A stretch of 11,859 nt of DNA from Candidatus Stahliibacteriota bacterium (GCA_030627085.1 DAOUSS010000028.1:1-11859); one strand, 5' to 3'. Counted from the first letter of the stretch, positions 1 through 7,002 are shown. Notes: a model not told the origin generated them from the sequence alone. Translations and numbers: made by a program.

Positions 1-35
1 CATTTATTCTGAACAAGTAAAAATCATTCAGCGAG

Positions 36-138
36 TTTGAGTGCACAGAGAATAAAATAAAAGTGACTTTCTCTGTGAACCGAAGCTCGCCGTAAGGCAA
101 CTCTGTGGTTTTATACTTTCCTATACGATCAAGAAAAA
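36..138 (-). repeat. 103-bp dispersed repeat, left copy
   Basis: Read on the minus strand, this block matches 11716-11818 over 103 bases with 5 mismatches and no gaps by hand alignment. It contains two CACAGAG words in direct orientation and a later CTCTGTG, so part of it can fold as a 9-bp stem (CACAGAGAA with TTCTCTGTG) around a T-rich 16-nt loop. No open frame in it looks coding. It lies beyond the 3' end of the lamin-tail gene. Likely a genome-dispersed non-coding repeat; its family is not recognised. Confidence 0.85.
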
Positions 139-147
139 AGCACTGGT

Positions 148-191
148 GGATTTAATATATTAAATCCCTACAATTATCAAATCCCTACAAT
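148..191. repeat. 20-bp perfect palindrome and overlapping 13-bp direct repeat
   Basis: GGATTTAATATATTAAATCC at 148-167 is a perfect palindrome. AAATCCCTACAAT occurs at 162-174 and again at 179-191, a 17-bp period. The stretch lies 3' of the lamin-tail gene. It has no T-run following a stem, so I do not call it a terminator. The CCCTAC word in both direct copies is the tag found beside hairpins elsewhere in the window. Confidence 0.6.
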
Positions 192-217
192 ATTGCAAAG
201 CTAAAGCCTTGCCCTAC
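183..217 (-). repeat. REP-like tagged hairpin
   Basis: GCAAAGC and GCCTTGC (195-212) form a 7-bp stem with one G-T pair around the loop TAAA. CCCTAC lies on both sides (183-188 and 212-217), so on the minus strand each is a GTAGGG tag. It lies 12 nt beyond the stop of the lamin-tail gene, where it could stabilise the transcript 3' end. It lacks a U-tract, so intrinsic termination is not supported. Confidence 0.55.
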
Positions 218-228
218 ATATTTCGGGC

Positions 229-2088
229 TTACCTCATATCCTTTATGAGGGTAGTTGTTCTTTTGCCCCTTACAATCTCATTTGTTTCTTCACTCTGTGC
301 CTCTAAAAATACTATATACACACCCATAGGTAACATATCACCGTCATCTCCCCTTCCGTTCCAGATATGGGTCCATACAATATTGCCATTCTCATCTACC
401 GAATAGCTTGCAGAACCTGTTGGGTCTCCATCAAGAATCTTTTTCACAGGTCTGCCCACTCTATCATATACATAGAGTCTTATATGTGCCTTTTGGAAGG
501 GAAGACGATACTCTACAAAACACATCTTGTCATCAGATGTCGGGCAAAAGACATCACTGCAGGTAAACTCAAGATTTTTTGGTGTGTAATTGGCAAATAT
601 AGAATTTTGTCTCCCTGGAGTTGCTCTATATTGAGTCTCAACACATCCTCCCCAGTTTGATTTTATATTTGATGCAATATCAGGAGAAATCCTTTCCATT
701 GATACACCTTTATCGGGAATCCAGTCTTTGTCATATCTTACCTCATCAATTACAAACCCGTTAGCATCTATTATCCTTATCGTATCTTTAGAAGTTCCTC
801 TGAAATCTGGAAATTTGCCAGACAGGGAAATAATGGGCACACCGGGTGGTATATAACCATAGAGGGCACGAAATTCATTCTCCTTTGAATCACATACAAC
901 CGCAAAGCCCTTCCCTTCTATTATACAGGTTTTCCTTGTGATAAATACTATATCATCTGAGGACTCCAGCTTCCACTCTTTGATATCAACAGGGGTGTCA
1001 GTTCTGTTGGTGACCTCAAGCCAGTCTCCCAAAAGATCAGGATAACACATTATCTCGTTTACCACAATCTCATACAGGGAATCACCAACCCTTAACCGTG
1101 CAAATTCCTCTGCAAGACCAACCTCGCCTTTTATTATGTAGTTACCATCTCCGGAAGGAGACCACACAGCAGTGACATCAACAGAAGAAGTGCCCTGAAT
1201 ACTGTCAACTACAATGATGATTGAATCCTCATTTACCGCTTGCTCCCTTTCTCTCATAGAAAATTTTACAGGAATGGAGTAAAAGCTCTGCTGGCCCGTG
1301 TTCTGGACGGTTGCTGTGATCTTTACACTTTCACCGGGAAATACGGATGGAGGAGACACCCGTATTCCGCCCGCTGGAATGACGATATTGGAGGGAAAGA
1401 TATCCCCTATATTGATAGCTAACCCTGCAGGCACCTCCCATTCCCCTATAACCTGCCCGAGAGGGTTACCAGAGTTATCTTCAATAAAGATGGAGATTAC
1501 GGTTGTAGAAGGAAGTCCTATACGAAAATATCCCGGGGTATTTCCATATCCTTCTTCAACCATATTATCCTCACTTACATAACCGCCCATTGCATTTCTG
1601 TCACTGTCACGAACAAAAAGAATGGTATTCTCAAGAGGAGTAGATAGAGAACTGTCTCTGTAAATTATCCCTTCTATATAACCACCCTCGTCCATATCTA
1701 TGAGATTAAAGCCCTCTGAATGTTTTATTTTATGCTCAATCAGTTTATTACCCGTAAAATCCTTTATCGTGCATTTTATATAGTAATCATAGGTTGGGTC
1801 AGGTAGTTTTACAATTCTCAATTTCTTATATGAAAGATACCTTCCATTACAATTGCTCGTAAAAGGAACATATCTATATCCCCCTTTCCATCCATCCTCT
1901 GTCCATACCTGGGATATGCTGGCTGGTTTGCCATAAACCCATACACCGCAATCATAGGCAGTATTTGGCTCAAGACCAGCAATTTCAATCTTTACAACAA
2001 ACGGAGTTGAATCTGCGGGTGCGGATGGAATGACGCTTAGCCCTCCTGTTTGAGTGAGAAAGGATAGCAAGATGAGCGCATTGCACAT
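229..2088 (-). CDS. Secreted lamin-tail-domain protein with FlgD-like C-terminal domain
   Basis: This encodes a 619-residue exported protein of unknown specific role. An upstream in-frame ATG exists at 2139, but I chose the ATG at 2088 because GGAGG lies 4 nt before it and a hydrophobic signal-like stretch (MCNALILLSFLTQTGG) follows directly. By eye the order is: N-terminal beta-rich region (about 20-230); a CARDB-like segment (about 240-333, with PGESVKITATVQNTG); a lamin-tail domain (about 340-495, with VVNEIMCYPDLLGDWLEVTN and the later ATPGRQNS); and a C-terminal Ig-like module of FlgD type (about 505-619, with YRLP, LYVYDRVGRPVKKI and PMGVYIV). Such C-terminal modules are common on secreted surface proteins of Bacteroidetes-like and candidate-phylum bacteria. 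It follows rnc across a 188-bp gap holding a palindromic repeat. Surface or extracellular function is inferred; no catalytic motif is visible. Confidence 0.85.
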   Translation of the reverse strand: MCNALILLSFLTQTGGLSVIPSAPADSTPFVVKIEIAGLEPNTAYDCGVWVYGKPASISQVWTEDGWKGGYRYVPFTSNCNGRYLSYKKLRIVKLPDPTYDYYIKCTIKDFTGNKLIEHKIKHSEGFNLIDMDEGGYIEGIIYRDSSLSTPLENTILFVRDSDRNAMGGYVSEDNMVEEGYGNTPGYFRIGLPSTTVISIFIEDNSGNPLGQVIGEWEVPAGLAINIGDIFPSNIVIPAGGIRVSPPSVFPGESVKITATVQNTGQQSFYSIPVKFSMREREQAVNEDSIIIVVDSIQGTSSVDVTAVWSPSGDGNYIIKGEVGLAEEFARLRVGDSLYEIVVNEIMCYPDLLGDWLEVTNRTDTPVDIKEWKLESSDDIVFITRKTCIIEGKGFAVVCDSKENEFRALYGYIPPGVPIISLSGKFPDFRGTSKDTIRIIDANGFVIDEVRYDKDWIPDKGVSMERISPDIASNIKSNWGGCVETQYRATPGRQNSIFANYTPKNLEFTCSDVFCPTSDDKMCFVEYRLPFQKAHIRLYVYDRVGRPVKKILDGDPTGSASYSVDENGNIVWTHIWNGRGDDGDMLPMGVYIVFLEAQSEETNEIVRGKRTTTLIKDMR

Positions 2089-2158
2089 AGGGCCTCCAGT
2101 TCTTTTATTGTTATGTGCGATAGGCAACCTTAAAAACAAATAATTGCAATGTGAATAT

Positions 2159-2218
2159 TGTGGGAAAGGTCTCCCGACCTTGATTCTTGATTATCGGCAT
2201 CAGGAGATGCCTCCCACA
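2159..2218. repeat. BIME-like pair of inverted TGTGGGA hairpin units
   Basis: TGTGGGA at 2159-2165 is followed by stem AAGGTC, loop TCCC and stem GACCTT (2166-2181). Reading in from the other side on the minus strand, TGTGGGA (2218-2212) is followed by stem GGCATC, loop TCCT, stem GATGCC and the tail GATAA (to 2191). The two tags are mutually complementary, so the 60-nt element can fold as a three-way junction. It fills most of the gap between rnc and the lamin-tail gene and would lie within a co-transcript. A third unit of the family is at 10063-10110. Confidence 0.75.
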
Positions 2219-2276
2219 TCGTCCCGGGCTTCTGCAAATCATTTATCCTTTATTATTTTTTCAATAATCCCTTCTC

Positions 2277-2897
2277 TTACATGATCTTTTTCACTGCCGT
2301 CTTTGCTGCCTCTTTTTCTGCACTCTGTATAGACCTTCCACTTCCTTTTCCCCACATCTCATCTCCGACCCACACCTCCACCTCAAATCTCTTTTTGTGC
2401 TGTGGTCCTGTCTCTTTAATCAATATATACTCGGGATAGAGTCCCGTATTTCTCACTGTATATTCCTGAAGTATCCCTTTCCAATTCTTCTCTACCTTAT
2501 GTTTGGCAAAAAGAATTGTCTTTTTGATAAAACCTTCTACCTTTCTTATCCCTTGATCCAGATATATTGCACCTATAAGCGCCTCAAAACAACCAGCAAG
2601 TACAGATTTTGATAATATTTCATTCCTCTCAATTAAGATATATCTCTCGAGTCTAAGTTTTTGTGCTGCAGAGGCAAGGGTTTCAGTACAGACAAGTTCA
2701 GACCTCTTATTTGTAAGAACACCCTCATCAAAGGGATAACTTAGATAGAGATTCTTTGATACAACAAACCCAAGTATTGCATCGCCGAGGAACTCAAGCC
2801 TTTCGTTCGAATCCCCTGACACAGAGGAATGTGTAAGCGCCCTTTTCAGGAGTTGTTTATCCCTGAATTTTATTCCTATCTCATCCTCAATAGACAT
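2277..2897 (-). CDS. rnc: Ribonuclease III
   Basis: RNase III cleaves double-stranded RNA in rRNA maturation and mRNA turnover. The 206-residue protein has the family signature NERLEFLGDAIL at 31-42 and a C-terminal double-stranded-RNA-binding domain (about 140-206, ending in the GxGxSxxxAExxAAxxA pattern). It is slightly short for the family (about 220-230). Compared with the E. coli enzyme, Glu32, Asp39, Glu58 and Glu105 match E38, D45, E65 and E117, but Gly102 replaces the usual Asp of the second motif (LAGCFEALIGAIYLD here, LADTVEALIG in E. coli). The ATG at 2897 has no clear Shine-Dalgarno sequence. The gene starts 47 nt after the purD stop and is probably co-transcribed with it. Identity is certain; the effect of the Gly on activity is unknown. 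Confidence 0.97.
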   Translation of the reverse strand: MSIEDEIGIKFRDKQLLKRALTHSSVSGDSNERLEFLGDAILGFVVSKNLYLSYPFDEGVLTNKRSELVCTETLASAAQKLRLERYILIERNEILSKSVLAGCFEALIGAIYLDQGIRKVEGFIKKTILFAKHKVEKNWKGILQEYTVRNTGLYPEYILIKETGPQHKKRFEVEVWVGDEMWGKGSGRSIQSAEKEAAKTAVKKIM

Positions 2898-2941
2898 ATT
2901 GAAACAAAGTTAAAAGTTAAATGATAAAGGTTGCTTCTATC

Positions 2942-2962
2942 TGCCTACTGCTTACTGCCTAC
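2942..2962. repeat. Heptanucleotide tandem repeat over the purD stop codon
   Basis: Three 7-bp units (TGCCTAC, TGCTTAC, TGCCTAC) run in tandem and a degenerate fourth follows. On the minus strand they encode the last residues of PurD, and the purD stop TAG falls inside the repeat. A second 7-bp pattern (TTTAACT twice on the minus strand) follows in the purD-rnc gap. The repeat resembles the short tandem heptamers scattered through some bacterial genomes. Confidence 0.7.
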
Positions 2963-4198
2963 TCTTCTACCAATATCCCTCCTCATATACACACCATCAA
3001 AATGTATCTTCTCTGCCTCTGTATATGCCTTCTCAATTGAATCTTTCAGCGTATCTCCCATAGCAGTTACCCCTAACACCCTACCTCCATTCGTAAAAAA
3101 CTTCTCCTCTACCCTTTTTGTGCCGGCATGGAATATAACAGCATCTTTCACGTCCTCAAGTCCTGTTATCTCTTTACCTTTTTCATACTTACCAGGATAT
3201 CCAGAAGATGCAAGCACAACACAGGTTGCATATCCATTATTGAAGTCTATTCTCATCTCTCCCAGTCGCTCTTCTATGGTTGCAAGTATCAATTCCATAA
3301 GGTCTGACTGCATAAGAGGAAGAATTGCCTGGCTTTCAGGGTCACCAAATCTTACATTGAATTCAAGCACCTTTGGCCCATCATCTGTAATCATAAGCCC
3401 TGCATACAATACACCCTTATACTTTATCCCCTCTTTCTTCAATCCATAAACTGCTGGCTCAAAAATCCTGTCAATGATGCTTTCTACATCATCGTCTGAC
3501 AAGAATGGAACAGGTGCATATGCCCCCATTCCTCCTGTGTTTGGACCCTTATCGTTATCAAGAAGCCTTTTGTGGTCCTGGGATGGAATTAGCGGGAGAA
3601 AGTGTTTCCCATCTGTAAATGCGAGGATAGATACCTCTTCTCCCTTTAAAAAATCTTCTATTACAATTTCTTTTCCTGCTCCGCCGAGGGCTCTTTCTAC
3701 CATAAGTTCTTCTATTTTCCTTTTTGCTTCGGATTCGTTTTCAACCATAAAAACGCCTTTGCCCCCGGCAAGCCCTGATGCCTTTATTACAAAAGGAAAT
3801 TCTCTCCCTTTTATCTTTAAGAGTGCCTCTTCTTTTACTCTGCATACATCAAACTTTGCTGTGGGTATATTCATTCTTCCCATCAGGTCCTTTGCAAACG
3901 CCTTTGAAGATTCCATAAGTGCCGCATCTTTTACTGGACCAAATCCCCTGTATTTTCCAACAAGGTCTACTATGCCCAAGGACAAAGGTTCCTCAGGACC
4001 CACAACCACAATATCAATATCCTTTGTGAATTTTAATATTCCCTCTGTATCATTTGCCTTTATATCAATGCACTCCGCAATCTCCTCGATTCCACCATTC
4101 CCAGGAAGTGCGTATATCTCATCTACCAGTGGACTCTTTGATAGTTTCCATACAAGGGTATGTTCGCGCCCACCTCCTCCAATGACGGCGACTCTCAT
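2945..4198 (-). CDS. purD: Phosphoribosylamine-glycine ligase (GAR synthetase)
   Basis: PurD joins glycine to 5-phosphoribosylamine with ATP, the second step of de novo purine synthesis, in the cytoplasm. The 417-residue protein is full length (E. coli about 429). It has the N-terminal MRVAVIGGGGREH motif (1-13), ATP-grasp segments (FPFVIKASGLAGGKGV at 134-149; HKRLLDNDKGPNTGGMGAY at 209-227), and the metal/ATP motif EFNVRFGDPESQ (279-290). The start is secure: AGGAGG lies 7 nt before the ATG. The C-terminus follows the family up to YMRRDIG (404-410). The last residues (RRVGSKQ) are read from a heptanucleotide repeat. Downstream is rnc; upstream is a repeat mosaic that may have separated it from a former aminotransferase gene partner. 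Confidence 0.98.
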   Translation of the reverse strand: MRVAVIGGGGREHTLVWKLSKSPLVDEIYALPGNGGIEEIAECIDIKANDTEGILKFTKDIDIVVVGPEEPLSLGIVDLVGKYRGFGPVKDAALMESSKAFAKDLMGRMNIPTAKFDVCRVKEEALLKIKGREFPFVIKASGLAGGKGVFMVENESEAKRKIEELMVERALGGAGKEIVIEDFLKGEEVSILAFTDGKHFLPLIPSQDHKRLLDNDKGPNTGGMGAYAPVPFLSDDDVESIIDRIFEPAVYGLKKEGIKYKGVLYAGLMITDDGPKVLEFNVRFGDPESQAILPLMQSDLMELILATIEERLGEMRIDFNNGYATCVVLASSGYPGKYEKGKEITGLEDVKDAVIFHAGTKRVEEKFFTNGGRVLGVTAMGDTLKDSIEKAYTEAEKIHFDGVYMRRDIGRRVGSKQ

Positions 4199-4240
4199 AA
4201 TAAAACCTCCTGTTTCTGATACCGTTTAATTCAACACCGA

Positions 4241-4400
4241 AGCTGTAGCGACAACCATTTTTACCACAAAGGGCACAAAGCCCTTCGGGCGAACAGCAGT
4301 TCGCCCCTACCTAATGACCTAATGACAAATTACAATTGAAGAATATTCTTTGTGAACTTTGTGGTTAAAGTGTTATTTACACGGTTGAAACCGTGCCCTA
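4241..4400 (-). repeat. About 160-bp mosaic repeat flanked by a 9-bp direct repeat
   Basis: CAACACCGA occurs at 4232-4240 and 4401-4409 and brackets this block like a target-site duplication. Inside, in order, are a GTAG word (4245-4248), ACCACAAAGGGCACAAAG (4263-4280), a GGGCGAAC hairpin with a CCCTAC tag, octamer-like repeats (4312-4330), an inverted near-copy of the ACCACAAAG block (4348-4365, 16 of 18 matching), and a CACGGTT hairpin whose tag reaches the right edge. No coding frame is convincing. It separates purD from the aminotransferase remnant and supplies that remnant's stop codon. I infer a non-autonomous insertion, or several nested ones. Confidence 0.5.
4287..4310 (-). repeat. 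REP-like tagged hairpin
   Basis: GGGCGAAC and GTTCGCCC form a perfect 8-bp stem around loop AGCA (4287-4306), with CCCTAC at 4305-4310, that is GTAGGG at the 5' foot on the minus strand. GCCC at 4280-4283 can pair instead with the GGGC of the left arm, so two alternative folds exist. It lies about 90 nt upstream of the purD start. Confidence 0.6.
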
Positions 4401-4401
4401 C
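4380..4401 (-). repeat. REP-like tagged hairpin
   Basis: CACGGTT and AACCGTG form a perfect 7-bp stem with a 2-nt loop at 4380-4395, followed by CCCTAC at 4396-4401 (GTAGGG on the minus strand). A closely similar stem occurs at 7062-7080, with a different loop and flank. It forms the right edge of the mosaic block, and the TAG of its tag closes the aminotransferase remnant. Confidence 0.6.
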
Positions 4402-4499
4402 AACACCGATCTTACTGCAGATGCCAGCCTTTTTACTCCTTCACATATACGGTCTTCCGGATGGTAAGGAAAGTTTAATCTCATATAACTCCCAGCTAT
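4398..4499 (-). pseudogene. C-terminal remnant of a PLP-dependent aminotransferase
   Basis: Directly after the recJ stop, and in the same frame, the minus strand reads 33 codons that contain MRLNFPYHPEDR and then EGVKRLASAV before a TAG. This matches the usual C-terminal end of class I/II aminotransferases of the LysN/MocR-like group (COG1167), where a Y/F-M/L-R-L-N/S-F segment is followed by E-x-x-I-x-E-G-x-x-R-L. Nothing of the rest of that protein (normally about 400 residues) is present. Removing the downstream repeat block joins the frame to AAT TAA, 27 nt before purD, which would make a normal operon junction. The assignment rests on recalled family patterns, not on a search. Confidence 0.6.
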
Positions 4500-6188
4500 T
4501 TAAGAAGATAATTTAACATCTTTAATATTTAACTCAATATTTCGTCTATTATTGTATTGTTGTTCCATAACTTGGTATACTACATCTACAATTGAATTCG
4601 TAGATATTAGTTCATTTAACTGCTTATTTCTAAAAGCAATTGCCTTTATAATCTTATCTTTTGCTCTAAGGTTAAACTTCAAGTGTTGATTTTTTATTAA
4701 ATTAGGATATCCGACAACTTGAAGCTTCTGGGATAAAAAGATAGGGGTTGGATTTGTGAGTCCGTAGGGAGTGAGCAAGGAAAGTTCTTTCACAAATTGG
4801 GGGTTTATATCTTCTGGAGAGATTACAGCATCAATATGCAACTTAGATACAAGTTCTTCCTTTTCAAGTTCTCTTTTTGCTATATTGTTGAAGTTTTCCT
4901 TGAATTTTTCTATGTTTGCAGGAGCTATAGTGATACCGCAGGCATGCTTATGTCCCCCAAATGAAAGAAACATCTCTTCGCACTCTTTGAGTGCATTATA
5001 AAGATGAAACTCAGGAATACTCCTTCCTGAACCCTTTCCAATTCCATCAATTACAGATATAAGGACAGTGGGTCTGTAGAATCTTTCGGCTATCCGAGAC
5101 GCGGCAATCCCTATAATACCCGGATGCCAATTCTTGCTATCAATGACAAATCCGTATTTTCCTTCCATCCTTTCCGCAAGAAGAGTTGCTTCATCTACGA
5201 TTCTCTTCTCTATTTCCATTCTCTTTTGATTTTCTGTGGAAAGTTTTCTGGCGATCTGGACAGCTTCTTCACCATCCTCTGTTACAAATAGCTGTACTGC
5301 CAGCCGTGCATCCTTTAGTCTTCCCTGTGCGTTCACCCGCGGGCCAAGCATAAATCCAAGATGATATGTATCTATATCTCTTCCTTTAAGTCCTGAAACC
5401 TCAAGCAGTGCTCTAATTCCTTCATTTCTGCTCTTCCTTATACATCTTATCCCGTGTTTTACAAATATCCTGTTCTCTCCTGTAAGTGGGACAACATCAC
5501 ACACAGTTGAAAGGGCTACAAGGTCAAATTCCCAAAAGAGTTCCTTTTCTGATAATCCAAGTTTCTTAACAATACCCTGAGCAAATTTAAATGCAATACC
5601 ACATCCCGAAAGATATTTGAATGGATAATCATCGAAAAGCGGGTTGAGAAAGGGAACACTGCGAGGTAACTCTCCCCTCACTTCATGATGGTCAGTTACC
5701 ACGACATCTATATGGTGTTTTAATGCCTCTTCGACAGCACCAGCCGACCCCGAACCACAATCCACTGTTATTATCAAGTTTACATAATATTCAACCGCAT
5801 ATCTTACACCTTCTAAAGACAGGCCATATCCCTCTTTTCTGCGATGCGGTATATAGTAACATACGTCTGCTCCTATCTGTTTCAAAAGGCGAATGAGGAG
5901 TGAGACTCCCGTTACGCCATCCACATCATAATCCCCATATATAAGTATTTTCTCCTTATTTTTTACTGCCCGCGTAACCCTTTCTACCGCTTTCTCCATA
6001 TCCCTCATCAAAAACGGGTCATGGAGATTTTTTACCACTGGATGAAGAAAGTCGTGTATCTTCTCTCCGGTTGCATAGCCTCTTCTTATAAGAATTTCCG
6101 TAATTGTGGATGAAATCTTGAATTTTTTTGCCACAGAATCTACAAGTGTAGCATCAACAGGCGTGGGTTTGATCCATTTATTACTCAT
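4500..6188 (-). CDS. recJ: Single-stranded-DNA-specific exonuclease RecJ
   Basis: RecJ degrades single-stranded DNA 5' to 3' in recombinational and mismatch repair. The 562-residue protein (E. coli 577) carries the DHH-family motifs in order: YGDYDVDG (84-91), IITVDCGSG (139-147), VTDHHE (164-169), LSGCGIAFK (193-201), FDLVALSTVCDVVPL (221-235), GPRVNAQGR (282-290), and the DHHA1 motif SFGGHKHACG (409-418). The C-terminal OB-type domain ends with NNRRNIELNIKDVKL, a normal RecJ ending, so the gene looks complete although it abuts a gene remnant. The ATG at 6188 has no recognisable Shine-Dalgarno sequence. A strong consensus promoter at 6244-6272 gives a leader of about 50 nt. The residues seen support an active enzyme. 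Confidence 0.97.
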   Translation of the reverse strand: MSNKWIKPTPVDATLVDSVAKKFKISSTITEILIRRGYATGEKIHDFLHPVVKNLHDPFLMRDMEKAVERVTRAVKNKEKILIYGDYDVDGVTGVSLLIRLLKQIGADVCYYIPHRRKEGYGLSLEGVRYAVEYYVNLIITVDCGSGSAGAVEEALKHHIDVVVTDHHEVRGELPRSVPFLNPLFDDYPFKYLSGCGIAFKFAQGIVKKLGLSEKELFWEFDLVALSTVCDVVPLTGENRIFVKHGIRCIRKSRNEGIRALLEVSGLKGRDIDTYHLGFMLGPRVNAQGRLKDARLAVQLFVTEDGEEAVQIARKLSTENQKRMEIEKRIVDEATLLAERMEGKYGFVIDSKNWHPGIIGIAASRIAERFYRPTVLISVIDGIGKGSGRSIPEFHLYNALKECEEMFLSFGGHKHACGITIAPANIEKFKENFNNIAKRELEKEELVSKLHIDAVISPEDINPQFVKELSLLTPYGLTNPTPIFLSQKLQVVGYPNLIKNQHLKFNLRAKDKIIKAIAFRNKQLNELISTNSIVDVVYQVMEQQYNNRRNIELNIKDVKLSS

Positions 6189-6243
6189 AAAGGAATTTTA
6201 GCTGTAGACAGGCAAATGCTCATGTTTTATAATCGCCTTCATT

Positions 6244-6272
6244 ATTATATCATAAGTTTTTAGGAATGTCAA
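6244..6272 (-). promoter_or_regulatory. Consensus sigma-70-type promoter for recJ
   Basis: On the minus strand, TTGACA (6272-6267) is followed by a 17-bp spacer and TATAAT (6249-6244), with TGA directly before the -10 box (extended -10). All twelve consensus bases match. Transcription should start near 6237, about 50 nt upstream of the recJ ATG. Its -35 box lies in one arm of the inverted repeat ATGTCAAG/CTTGACAT (6266-6273 and 6283-6290). Confidence 0.85.
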
Positions 6273-6283
6273 GGATTTTTCTC

Positions 6284-6312
6284 TTGACATTTATTAAATA
6301 ATATGCTATAAT
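6284..6312 (+). promoter_or_regulatory. Consensus sigma-70-type promoter for the 6363 gene
   Basis: TTGACA (6284-6289), a 17-bp spacer and TATAAT (6307-6312), with TGC directly before the -10 box (extended -10). All twelve consensus bases match. The start should be near 6319-6320, giving a 5' leader of about 43 nt that ends in a strong AAGGAGG site. The -35 box lies 11 bp from that of the divergent recJ promoter. Confidence 0.88.
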
Positions 6313-6362
6313 AAGAACAGATAAAAGACACCTCTGTAAAGGCTATACCTCAAGGAGGAGAA

Positions 6363-6989
6363 ATGAAGGTATTGATCGTAATATCCCTCGTCACATCACT
6401 TTTATGGAGTAATACAGAGAAAAAAACAACAAGAAAGGCAGTTGCACTATCACTTATGGTGCCAGGTCTCGGCGAGTTATATATGGGAGAAAAAAGCGAT
6501 GCCCTTAGGGCATTTGTAATAGAAGGAGGAATAATACTAACATATTTTGGATTTAACAAATATGCTGATATCCTGAGAAACGATTATATAAAGTATGCTA
6601 ACCAGCATGCAGGGGCAATGACTAACTTGGATGAAGACTATTACAATACAGTTGAGTGGTATTCGTCAAGGGAATCTTATAATATAAATGTAAGAGAGGA
6701 GGCGAGACGTCTCTTTCCTGATGATAGAGTGAAACAGTTAGACTATATTGAGGACAATGAAATCCTTCCTGAACGTGACTGGGAATGGCAGAAGGATAAC
6801 TGGCAAATCTTTAGAAACTTAAGAAGGGGAGAACGTAAGGCCCTCTCGAATGCATCTTATTGCATTGGGGCTAATATTCTAAACCGCATTATATCCGCCG
6901 TCATATCCAGCAGGATAGGAAAAGAAAAAAAACTCAATATATTCCTTGACCCCCAGCCAATAGGAATTAAACTATCATATAAGTTTTAG
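6363..6989 (+). CDS. Small exported or membrane-associated protein, DUF5683-like
   Basis: This is a 208-residue protein of unknown function. AAGGAGG sits 4 nt before the ATG. Residues 1-16 (MKVLIVISLVTSLLWS) look like a signal peptide. Residues 26-66 form a hydrophobic region with the pattern LMVPGLGELYMGEKSDA, which resembles the 'PGLGQ-Y-G' segment of DUF5683-type proteins. The middle (about 75-160) is polar, with many Tyr, Trp and charged residues (YYNTVEWYSSRESYN, WEWQKDNWQIF, RRGERKA). A second hydrophobic helix follows at about 165-183 (CIGANILNRIISAVIS). I know this layout from uncharacterised envelope proteins of candidate phyla, with no role assigned. It is first behind a perfect promoter and 162 nt upstream of the Omp85-like gene, so the two may share a transcript and an envelope role. 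Confidence 0.8.
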   Translation: MKVLIVISLVTSLLWSNTEKKTTRKAVALSLMVPGLGELYMGEKSDALRAFVIEGGIILTYFGFNKYADILRNDYIKYANQHAGAMTNLDEDYYNTVEWYSSRESYNINVREEARRLFPDDRVKQLDYIEDNEILPERDWEWQKDNWQIFRNLRRGERKALSNASYCIGANILNRIISAVISSRIGKEKKLNIFLDPQPIGIKLSYKF

Positions 6990-7002
6990 TGGGGATAGAC
7001 CT

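Noticed and set aside
195..212. Rho-independent terminator for the lamin-tail gene
   Set aside because: The 7-bp stem is not followed by a T-run on the minus strand.
2089..2139. Upstream start for the lamin-tail protein at 2139
   Set aside because: It would add 17 polar residues before the signal-like segment and place the GGAGG site inside the gene. The ATG at 2088 explains both.
2239..2284. Possible gene tail after rnc (minus frame ending GIIEKIIKDK)
   Set aside because: The stretch has a protein-like look but is only about 15 codons long, overlaps the rnc end in another frame, and matches no family I recognise.
3474..4229. 251-codon open frame on the plus strand opposite purD
   Set aside because: It lies antisense to a clear PurD, has a Ser/Pro-rich composition typical of a complement-strand shadow, and has no recognisable domain or ribosome site.
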